Shown piece by piece: positions 6,728 through 13,305 of a DNA stretch of 16,067 bases (positions are counted from its first letter, which is position 1; every line of letters starts with the position of its first letter). This DNA comes from Promethearchaeia archaeon. GTDB lineage: Archaea; Asgardarchaeota; Lokiarchaeia; Sigyniarchaeales; SOKP01. The position numbers were made by a program, and so were the translations under genes. The notes beneath the pieces are model-generated. The model saw only the letters and a list, made by a program, of their open reading frames with translations. It did not search any database and was not told where the DNA came from. The stretch spans positions 1 to 16,067 of the forward strand of contig JAHQWY010000043.1 in the NCBI GenBank assembly GCA_029856445.1, written 5' to 3'.

Positions 6728-7913
6728 TGAGGTGATCAAAATAGAAAAAATTGATAATAAGAGGTACTTACCAGAGGGAAAACATGTTCTAATGGGTAAC
6801 GTAGCCATGTCAGAGGGAGCACTATCTGCAGGTTTAAATTTCTTTGGAGGTTATCCAATCACTCCAAGTACAGAAGTAATTGAACATCTAGCTATAAGAA
6901 TGCCTGAAGTTGGAGGAGTATGTATGCAGATGGAAGATGAATTAGCATCAATTAATGCTGTAATGGGCGCTTCTCTTGTAGGAGCTAAATCTATGACTGC
7001 AACATCAGGACCAGGATTTTCTCTAATGGTCGAAACTATTAGTATGGCAGCTTGTTTAGAAATACCATTTGTGTTCTGTGATGTTCAAAGAAACGGTCCT
7101 GGTACGGGATTTGTTACTGAACCTCATCATAACGATTTAGGCTTGATGCGTTTTGCAGGCAATGGTGAATTTGGTGTTATAGCATTAGCTCCAATGAATT
7201 GTCAAGAACTTTTTGACCTTACAATTACAGCCTTTAATTTTGCTGAAACATATCGCTGTCCTGTCTTTATTGTTTCTGATGCATATCTAGGACATCTTCA
7301 TGAACCATTATATATACCATCAAAAGAGGAAATTATAAAGAAAGTTATTCCTCGTGAATTGCCTTCCGATTTTACTAATAAATATTCTTTTCTTGATCGT
7401 AAAACTGGTAATTATATAATTCCAAAACCACCAATAATGGGTACTGATTATGTACCACTAATGTTTCTACATCAAGCACATAATTCTAATGGCATGTCTT
7501 CCCAGAGAGAAGCACTTCCCTTCACAAAAATGTTGATTGATAAATTAACAACAAATATAGATAAGATTTCTCTTGCTGAAGAATATCAACTAGATGATGC
7601 TGAAATAGTGATCATTGCTTATGGGTTACCAGTGAGAACTAGCTATCGTGCTGTTGATATAGCACGGAGAGAAGGAATCAAAGTTGGAATATTTAGACTT
7701 ATAACTGTATGGCCCTTTCCTGATGAGAAGGTAAAAGAAGTAGTAAAAGATGCTAAAGCTATTATTGTGCCTGAATTGAATTATACTGGTATTATTGCAG
7801 AACAAGTTGAGCGAGTCACGAAATTAGAAACGCCAATTATTAAAGTTCCTAAAATCTGCGAATTTCATCATCCAGATGACATATTAAAAGCTATAAGGGA
7901 GGTGGCAAAATAA
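6690..7913 (+). CDS. korA: 2-oxoacid:ferredoxin oxidoreductase alpha subunit (2-oxoglutarate type likely)
   Basis: This catalytic subunit belongs to the enzyme that converts a 2-oxoacid, CoA and oxidised ferredoxin to acyl-CoA and CO2, or the reverse. The pyrimidine-binding domain opens with GNVAMSEGALSAGLNFFGGYPITPSTEV (36-63), where YPITPSTE is the family signature. It continues with MEDELASINAVMGAS (81-95) and ATSGPGFSLM (104-113), ending in the transketolase-like C-terminal domain (IVIIAYGLPVRTSYRAV). Length (407 as drawn) is normal for KorA. The start is uncertain: ATG 6690 overlaps korD by 38 bases, ATG 6708 by 20, and GTG 6732 sits four bases after the korD stop; conserved residues begin only near residue 33. 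It ends in TAATG, overlapping korB by one base. KorDABC order favours 2-oxoglutarate, but other 2-oxoacids are possible. Confidence 0.92.
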   Translation: MKKRLLMKKLKLNEVIKIEKIDNKRYLPEGKHVLMGNVAMSEGALSAGLNFFGGYPITPSTEVIEHLAIRMPEVGGVCMQMEDELASINAVMGASLVGAKSMTATSGPGFSLMVETISMAACLEIPFVFCDVQRNGPGTGFVTEPHHNDLGLMRFAGNGEFGVIALAPMNCQELFDLTITAFNFAETYRCPVFIVSDAYLGHLHEPLYIPSKEEIIKKVIPRELPSDFTNKYSFLDRKTGNYIIPKPPIMGTDYVPLMFLHQAHNSNGMSSQREALPFTKMLIDKLTTNIDKISLAEEYQLDDAEIVIIAYGLPVRTSYRAVDIARREGIKVGIFRLITVWPFPDEKVKEVVKDAKAIIVPELNYTGIIAEQVERVTKLETPIIKVPKICEFHHPDDILKAIREVAK

Positions 7914-8818
7914 TGTCAAGGTATCCGAGTGAACAGCCAGAACATCCTTATCTTTCAATTTCTATGCCTGGAAAATATCTTGGAGGTTATTTCTCTCTTT
8001 TCTGTGCGGGATGTGGTTATGGAATAATAGGTCAGCTCTTCAACCGAGTTTTTGAGGATGAAAAATTAGATCCAAAATTGTATCCAGTAGTTATTGGAAT
8101 TGGATGTTATGGTCAAATACTTTTAACTTTACACCATGCTACTCAGAGAATCTTAACATTACATGGTCGAGCTCCAGCATTAGCAACTGGTATGAAGATG
8201 GCGAACCCGAATATGAAGCCTATTATTTTTTCTGGAGATGGTGATTGTCTAGGGATAGGAGGTAATCATTTCATGCATGTATGCCGAAGGAATCTTGATT
8301 GTGTTATTCTCATTTTTAACAATAGTATTTATGCAATGACAGGTGGACAGGGTGCGCCTACAACCTTATTTGGAGCAATGAGCTCAACTACCCCATATAA
8401 AATGTTCGAGAATAGAACCGATGGTGTAAATGTTGCACTCACAGCAGGTGCTTCTTACGTTGCTAGAACTACAGTAGCTCATCCTCGAACTCTAATGAAA
8501 TATTTTAAGAAAGCATTAAAGCATAAAGGCACTTCTGTAATTGAGATTATAACTCCTTGTATTACATATTTTGGTAGAAAAAATCTAGATAGTTTGGGAG
8601 CTGAAAATTTAGGGATAGAAGGTCAAAAAATGGATAATACTGGTATAATGATTGATTGGATAAAAAGAAATAGCGTTCGTATAAATCAAGCGAAATTCAT
8701 GACAGAAAAGGAATTGCTAAATAAATATATCATTGGAGAATTTAGATATAATCCTGATAAACCGGAATATTCTGAAGAATATGATAAGATTAAGAGGATT
8801 GCAATGGAGGGAAAGTAG
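7913..8818 (+). CDS. korB: 2-oxoacid:ferredoxin oxidoreductase beta (thiamine diphosphate) subunit
   Basis: This subunit binds thiamine diphosphate and the proximal iron-sulfur cluster. FCAGCGYGII (30-39) supplies two cluster cysteines, C31 and C34. IGIGCYGQ (61-68) follows, and the thiamine motif runs from GDGD (108-111) through GGNHFMHVCRRN to FNNSIYAMTGGQGAPT (135-150). ThDP-Mg binding is thus intact. The protein has 301 residues, typical of KorB. An excellent GGGAGG lies ahead of the ATG, which overlaps the korA stop. The stop codon is TAG, and the korC ATG lies six bases on in the same frame (TAG-TAT-ATG), so read-through would give a KorB-KorC fusion. Confidence 0.95.
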   Translation: MSRYPSEQPEHPYLSISMPGKYLGGYFSLFCAGCGYGIIGQLFNRVFEDEKLDPKLYPVVIGIGCYGQILLTLHHATQRILTLHGRAPALATGMKMANPNMKPIIFSGDGDCLGIGGNHFMHVCRRNLDCVILIFNNSIYAMTGGQGAPTTLFGAMSSTTPYKMFENRTDGVNVALTAGASYVARTTVAHPRTLMKYFKKALKHKGTSVIEIITPCITYFGRKNLDSLGAENLGIEGQKMDNTGIMIDWIKRNSVRINQAKFMTEKELLNKYIIGEFRYNPDKPEYSEEYDKIKRIAMEGK

Positions 8819-8821
8819 TAT

Positions 8822-9418
8822 ATGACTCGTTATGAAATACGGATAGCTGGTTTTGGTGGGCAAGGAGTAATTACTCTATCGAAAATGATTATTACTGCTG
8901 CTTCAATATATGAAAATCTAGCTGCTACTCAAACAGAGGCATATAGCGCTTCTGCTCGTGGAGGTAGTTGCTGGGCGGAAGTGGTGGTGGAATTAGATAA
9001 AAATATTGAAACTATAGATTATCCTCAAGCATTAAGCCCTTATGATTTTTTGATTGTACTTTCTGGTGAATCTGCTGCTCGTGTTAACCCCAGTTTAATA
9101 AAAGAGGAGAAAAATACAGGATATTTAGTTTGGGATCCCTCTACAATTGCAACGTTTAAAGCCGTGGAGAAAATTCAAAAATCTTTAAGTATTCCTGTCC
9201 AAAAAATAGCCGTGGAGAATTTTGGGAATATAGTTTTCGGAAATTCTATCCTTTTTGGGGTATTTACAGTCCTCTCAGGGATAATATCTGAAGAATCAGC
9301 TATTGAAACATTAAAAAAATTCGTACCAAGATCAACGTTAGATAAAAATTTAGAAGCTTTTGAACTTGGGAAAAAGGAAGCACAAGATTTCATGAAAGGT
9401 TTAACGGAGGCTAATTAA
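8822..9418 (+). CDS. korC: 2-oxoacid:ferredoxin oxidoreductase gamma subunit
   Basis: This is the POR/KOR gamma-type subunit, which contacts CoA and the catalytic subunits. GFGGQGV at residues 10-16 is the defining glycine loop. EAYSASARGGSCWAEVVV (39-56) matches the conserved AxARGG segment, and the middle part (PYDFLIVLSGESA) is the usual Rossmann-like strand. At 198 residues it is full length. GGAGGG ends eleven bases before the ATG, which is three bases after the korB TAG. The stop is four bases before the next gene, and all five genes share strand and tight spacing, so they are almost surely one operon. Confidence 0.94.
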   Translation: MTRYEIRIAGFGGQGVITLSKMIITAASIYENLAATQTEAYSASARGGSCWAEVVVELDKNIETIDYPQALSPYDFLIVLSGESAARVNPSLIKEEKNTGYLVWDPSTIATFKAVEKIQKSLSIPVQKIAVENFGNIVFGNSILFGVFTVLSGIISEESAIETLKKFVPRSTLDKNLEAFELGKKEAQDFMKGLTEAN

Positions 9419-9422
9419 AATT

Positions 9423-11249
9423 ATGTATGTTGAGAAAGTTAAAAAAGGATGGCAAGAATTAGAATCTGAAATAATCAGAACAGGGAAATGTGTTTATTGT
9501 GGAGCATGTGGAGCCTTTTGTGCGAACATTAAATTTGACGTCTCAAAAGAAATTCCTATTGAAGATGGTTCATGTAAAGATTCTAATACATGTAGAGATG
9601 GATTCGGATTATGCTATAATTTATGCCCAAAAACCGGAAATGATCAAATGCCTTTATCTTTGTTGGATAAATGGGTGTTTGGGAAGGAACAAGATAAAAT
9701 ATTGGGTCATTATATAGAAATAGTCTCTGCGAGATTAACAGATATAGCAAAGGAAAAAATTCCTATTGAAGCTGGACCTATTACTGCATTACTATTTACA
9801 GCCATGCAAGCAGAATTAATCGATTGTGCAATAATTACAGATAAAGATGAAAATTTTGTCCCCTTTCCTATAATGGCAAAAAATCAAAAAGAGTTATTTA
9901 ATGGAGTAGGATATAAACCAAGCCAAAGTCCTACATTGTCGTTGATAGGAGAGGCGATAAATAAAGAGTATACCAATACTGCCGTTGTTGGCACTCCCTG
10001 CCAAATACAAGCATTAAGGAAATTACAGAACCATCCAATATTCGATTATGAAGCACATGATTTAATTTCATTGGCAATAGGGACTTTCTGTTTTGGAACA
10101 TATTATAATCAACTTTTAACTCAATGCTTCCAGGAAAATGGCATTAATAACAATGAAATAATAAAGATTGATTCAGATAAAAGTAAATTTAAATTGAAGA
10201 TATATACTAACTCCGGTAACAAGGAGATCCCATTAAATTATATTTATGATAAATCAGTTCGAAATGCCTGTTTTTCATGTTCTGATTATACTGCCGCTTT
10301 TGCCGATATTTCAGTGGGTAATATTGGAAGTGATTATGGCTGGAAAACATTAATTGTTCGAACCGAAAGAGGAAAGGAAATTTTTGATTTATGCTGTGAG
10401 AAAGGATTTCTTGAAATAAAAAATATTCCGAAGGATAATGAAGATTTGGTTTTAGATATTACAAGAAACAAAACAGATATCGTAAAAATTGAATCTATAA
10501 TAGATCATTCCCCTGAAATTAAAAGTTTTAAAATTAGGAGTCAAAGAATAGCACAAGCGTATAGACCGGGGATGTTTGTGATATTATGGCTCCCAGATAT
10601 AGATTTCTTACCAATGTCTATTTCAAATATAGAGGGAAATCTAATTGAAATTACCGTCCAAAAAATTGGTGAAGGTACTGCTAAATTGTTTGATTTTAAC
10701 ATAGGGGATCCTATTGGTATAAGAGGTCCTTTTGGGAACTCATGGAATTATGAAGATGCTTCTAATATTCTTATTGTTGGAGGAGGTATGGGAATTGCGG
10801 CAATAACATCACTAATAGAACCATTAAAGCTTAATAAAAAAAATATTTTTGTAACAATTGGAGCTCAAGATAAAGCATCATTAATCTTTGCTGATAGCTT
10901 GATTGATCTTATTCCAGATACAACATGTAGTACTGACGACGGTTCTTTTGGTAGAAAATGTTATGTAACAGACACAATTGAGGATATTCTCATTGAAAAT
11001 GATGTTGATTTAATAATTACATGCGGACCAGAAGTTATGATGAAAAAAGTATTTGATCTAGCTGAGTCAAAAAATATAGAGATTCAAGCTTCTCTTGAGA
11101 GAAAAATGAAATGTGGAGTAGGATTATGCGGTTCGTGTTGTATAGGGATAGATAATGACATTTCTGTGTGTAAAGATGGTCCAATATTTAATAGGGAGCA
11201 ATTAAAGAAGATTCCCCAATTTGGTCAGTATACTAAAAAAAATTCCTAA
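9423..11249 (+). CDS. FrhB-like / PyrK-like fused iron-sulfur flavoprotein
   Basis: Two electron-transfer modules are joined. Residues 1-340 resemble FrhB, the F420-reducing hydrogenase beta family: a CxxCxxCxxxC cluster at C23-C33, further cysteines C51, C57, C64 and C68, GPITALLFTAM (118-128), VVGTPCQIQAL (188-198), and ACFSCSDY...ADISVGNIG (282-302). Residues about 350-608 resemble the PyrK/ferredoxin-NADP reductase family: FAD region FLPMSIS (395-401), GPFGNSW (435-441), NAD loop GGGMGIA (453-459), CGP (534-536) and a CxxxxCxxC...C 2Fe-2S site (C564, C569, C572, C583). No dihydroorotate dehydrogenase gene is adjacent, so a pyrimidine role is unlikely. Position four bases after korC suggests it exchanges electrons between KOR ferredoxin (perhaps F420) and NAD(P). 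No membrane segments are visible. GGAGG lies 12-16 bases before the ATG. Confidence 0.88.
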   Translation: MYVEKVKKGWQELESEIIRTGKCVYCGACGAFCANIKFDVSKEIPIEDGSCKDSNTCRDGFGLCYNLCPKTGNDQMPLSLLDKWVFGKEQDKILGHYIEIVSARLTDIAKEKIPIEAGPITALLFTAMQAELIDCAIITDKDENFVPFPIMAKNQKELFNGVGYKPSQSPTLSLIGEAINKEYTNTAVVGTPCQIQALRKLQNHPIFDYEAHDLISLAIGTFCFGTYYNQLLTQCFQENGINNNEIIKIDSDKSKFKLKIYTNSGNKEIPLNYIYDKSVRNACFSCSDYTAAFADISVGNIGSDYGWKTLIVRTERGKEIFDLCCEKGFLEIKNIPKDNEDLVLDITRNKTDIVKIESIIDHSPEIKSFKIRSQRIAQAYRPGMFVILWLPDIDFLPMSISNIEGNLIEITVQKIGEGTAKLFDFNIGDPIGIRGPFGNSWNYEDASNILIVGGGMGIAAITSLIEPLKLNKKNIFVTIGAQDKASLIFADSLIDLIPDTTCSTDDGSFGRKCYVTDTIEDILIENDVDLIITCGPEVMMKKVFDLAESKNIEIQASLERKMKCGVGLCGSCCIGIDNDISVCKDGPIFNREQLKKIPQFGQYTKKNS

Positions 11250-11339
11250 TAATTACAAAAACCAATAATTATTTTTGAAAATGTAAAAATAGAGTGTTTT
11301 CTAAAATTTTATAATTCCTAAATTTTTTTTATATTTAAC
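11250..11339 (+). promoter_or_regulatory. Kor operon end and transporter promoter region
   Basis: After the fusion-gene stop the 90-base gap holds AATAATTATTTTTG, a candidate T-rich archaeal terminator. AAAATTTTATAAT (about 11303-11315) is a TATA-like box whose start would fall near the TTG at 11340. A T8 run lies at 11323-11330. No Shine-Dalgarno sequence precedes the transporter gene, consistent with a leaderless transcript. Confidence 0.35.
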
Positions 11340-12284
11340 TTGGATAATCTTACTAAGAAAGGACTTTTTTTTGGATGTATTGGAATAATTTTTGTAGGTT
11401 TCCAGCCTATTGTAGCAATTTCAAGACCTTCTATGTTGGATGGACCTAACTACATCATAGCTGCTGCTATGACTTGTCTCGTTGAAACGGTTCTGTTTTT
11501 TCCATTAATGCTTATTGAACTGAACAAGAATAAAAAAAGTATTCAAACCAATGAAGTAAATACACAATCGATATTACAAGGGTGGAAAAATAATTTCTGG
11601 CTATTGATCATAATAGGCCTTATTTTTGGGATTAACCAAATCTTTTTTTTCATAGGGTATGATATGGCTGGTGCTATCAATGGCTCTTTAACCCAAAAAA
11701 CAACGGTGTTCTTTTCAATGCTTTTAGGATTTCTGATTCTTAAAGAAAAAATAACCAAACTACAGATAATTTTTTCTTTTATATTATTTTTTGGCCTGAC
11801 GATATCAATTACTCAATTTTTTTCACTAGTTGAATTTAATGGTACTATTTTAATCGGAGTTTTGATATTATTAGCGATATCCTTTTTATGGATGATAGGA
11901 CACACCTTAACAAAACCCATTTTTAACCGAAAAGAAGCCACTCCTATACAGATGGTGTTTATTAGGAATTTCCTTTCAGGTTTTATTTTGTTGTTTACTT
12001 ATCTTATTTTTTCCCCATTAGATTATAGAATATGGCTTGATCCTGATAATATTTTCTTTTACATAATAATGGGCACAGTTTATGGTTCTGGATTAGTATG
12101 TTGGTACAAGGCACTCTCATATTTAGAAATTTCCAAAGCAAGTACGATTTTTGCTCCAACGCCGATAACTTCAGCTATATTTGCTAGTCTTATTTTAGGA
12201 GTAAATTTCACATTTTACCATTTAATTGGAATTATACTAGTAATAATTTCAATAATAATTATTGTAAATCAGAAAAGAGAATAA
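11340..12284 (+). CDS. EamA/DMT-superfamily membrane transporter
   Basis: This polytopic protein of 314 residues has about ten hydrophobic segments in two homologous halves (the EamA domains). The first helix is GLFFGCIGIIFVGFQPIVAI and the last GIILVIISIIIIVNQ, followed by a basic tail. The half-ends QKTTVFFSMLLGFLILKEKI and APTPITSAIFASLILGVNF show the repeated EamA pattern that precedes the final helix of each half. Family members export or import amino acids, nucleotides or other metabolites; the substrate cannot be inferred here. TTG is taken as start because the first helix begins at residue 8 and the next Met lies after it. The gene stands alone between the kor operon and the ABC pair, with intergenic promoters on both sides. 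Confidence 0.85.
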   Translation: MDNLTKKGLFFGCIGIIFVGFQPIVAISRPSMLDGPNYIIAAAMTCLVETVLFFPLMLIELNKNKKSIQTNEVNTQSILQGWKNNFWLLIIIGLIFGINQIFFFIGYDMAGAINGSLTQKTTVFFSMLLGFLILKEKITKLQIIFSFILFFGLTISITQFFSLVEFNGTILIGVLILLAISFLWMIGHTLTKPIFNRKEATPIQMVFIRNFLSGFILLFTYLIFSPLDYRIWLDPDNIFFYIIMGTVYGSGLVCWYKALSYLEISKASTIFAPTPITSAIFASLILGVNFTFYHLIGIILVIISIIIIVNQKRE

Positions 12285-12309
12285 ATAATAGAAAAACTAA
12301 ACTCATCTC

Positions 12310-12332
12310 AGATATATATCTCTATATATAGA
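12310..12332. repeat. Two overlapping 12-bp AT palindromes
   Basis: AGATATATATCT (12310-12321) and TCTATATATAGA (12321-12332) are each perfect palindromes sharing one T. They start 26 bases after the transporter stop. They could be a binding site, a cruciform-prone element or part of the transcript end. AT-richness makes such palindromes easier to find by chance. Confidence 0.5.
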
Positions 12333-12382
12333 ATTAATATTAATAATAGGTGGATAGAACTATTATTCTCATAATTTCAAAA

Positions 12383-12421
12383 ATATTCACAACATTTAAA
12401 TATAGTAATATATGTGAATAT
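12383..12421 (+). promoter_or_regulatory. Promoter of the ABC operon framed by a 9-bp inverted repeat
   Basis: ATATTCACA (12383-12391) and its exact complement TGTGAATAT (12413-12421) flank a 21-base centre holding a TATA-like box, ATTTAAATATA (12394-12404). Transcription would start near 12425, about 70 bases before the ABC ATPase ATG. A dimeric regulator bound across both arms would cover the box and block assembly of the transcription complex. The inverted repeat is seen directly; its role as operator is inference. Confidence 0.45.
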
Positions 12422-12496
12422 ATAAAGAAATATATTGAATAATAATATCTATTTAAAAAAAGTTTATGAGAAAACAATCAATTCTATTGATTAACT

Positions 12497-13294
12497 ATGT
12501 CTAATAATGAAATAATTAGTGTTAAAAGTTTGAAGAAATTTTTTGGAGATGTCAAAGCGGTAAATGGTATCTCATTTACAGTTAATCAAGGAGAGGTATT
12601 TGGATTATTAGGACCCAATGGTGCTGGTAAAACTACAACAATAAAGCTCCTTTTAGGATTATTAGAACCAAATGAAGGTGAAATGAGAGTATTTGGCTTA
12701 AATCCTGAGCGAAATGAAGTTGAAATTAAACGTCGTATTGGATATGTCAGTGAGGAGCCGTTAATTTTCAAATCTTTAACACCCAAAGACCTCTTTAATT
12801 TTGTAGCATCGATCAGAGGTTTAGATGAAATTAATACCACAAATCTTGCAAAGGAATATCTAGAAAATCTAGATGCAATTGAATATTACGATCAATTGAT
12901 TGCTACGTTATCTCATGGAAATAAACAAAAATTACAAATTATTGCTGCTATACTTCATGAACCAGATTTACTTATTTTAGATGAACCTATTGCTGGTCTT
13001 GATGCAAAATCTGTAAGAGTTGTTAAATCCCTCTTAGAATTACATACTCAAAGGGGGGGAACTGTTCTTTTTTCTACACATATTATGGAAATAGCACAAG
13101 ATTTATGTGACCGTATAGGGATAATTAATAGAGGACAAATGGTAGGAATTGGTACAATTGAAGAGCTTCGACGACAAGCTAATAAAGTAGGAGCAAGTTT
13201 AGAAGATGTATTCTTACGATTAACAGAACAAGACACTTCGGTTAATGAAATAATACAGAAGCTTAGAGCTTCCTTTAAAGTAAAAAATTTATGA
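12497..13294 (+). CDS. ABC transporter ATP-binding protein (ABC-2 type partner)
   Basis: This cytoplasmic ATPase should power the membrane protein encoded 11 bases downstream. Walker A is GPNGAGKT (39-46), the signature is LSHGNKQ (138-144; His for the second position of LSGGQ), Walker B is LLILDEP (158-164) and the switch histidine is H195 in STHIM. At the Q-loop the sequence is YVSEEP (83-88), with Glu where Gln is usual; similar EEP loops occur in some ABC-2 exporters. At 265 residues it is one complete nucleotide-binding domain with a short C-terminal extension. It has the ABC-2/NatA-like pattern (IGYxxEEP...LT), suggesting an exporter. It is first in a two-gene operon with its own promoter. 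Confidence 0.93.
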   Translation: MSNNEIISVKSLKKFFGDVKAVNGISFTVNQGEVFGLLGPNGAGKTTTIKLLLGLLEPNEGEMRVFGLNPERNEVEIKRRIGYVSEEPLIFKSLTPKDLFNFVASIRGLDEINTTNLAKEYLENLDAIEYYDQLIATLSHGNKQKLQIIAAILHEPDLLILDEPIAGLDAKSVRVVKSLLELHTQRGGTVLFSTHIMEIAQDLCDRIGIINRGQMVGIGTIEELRRQANKVGASLEDVFLRLTEQDTSVNEIIQKLRASFKVKNL

Positions 13295-13305
13295 GGTAAT
13301 CATTA

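Noticed and set aside
9162..9224. Repeated GCCGTGGAGAA in korC (near 9161 and 9210)
   Set aside because: Both copies lie inside coding sequence and encode similar AVE residues in different contexts; an 11-base match once within one gene is plausibly coincidence.
10470..11249. Reading the C-terminal half of the fusion as pyrimidine biosynthesis PyrK
   Set aside because: No dihydroorotate dehydrogenase or other pyr gene is adjacent, and the protein is fused to an FrhB-like domain inside a kor operon.
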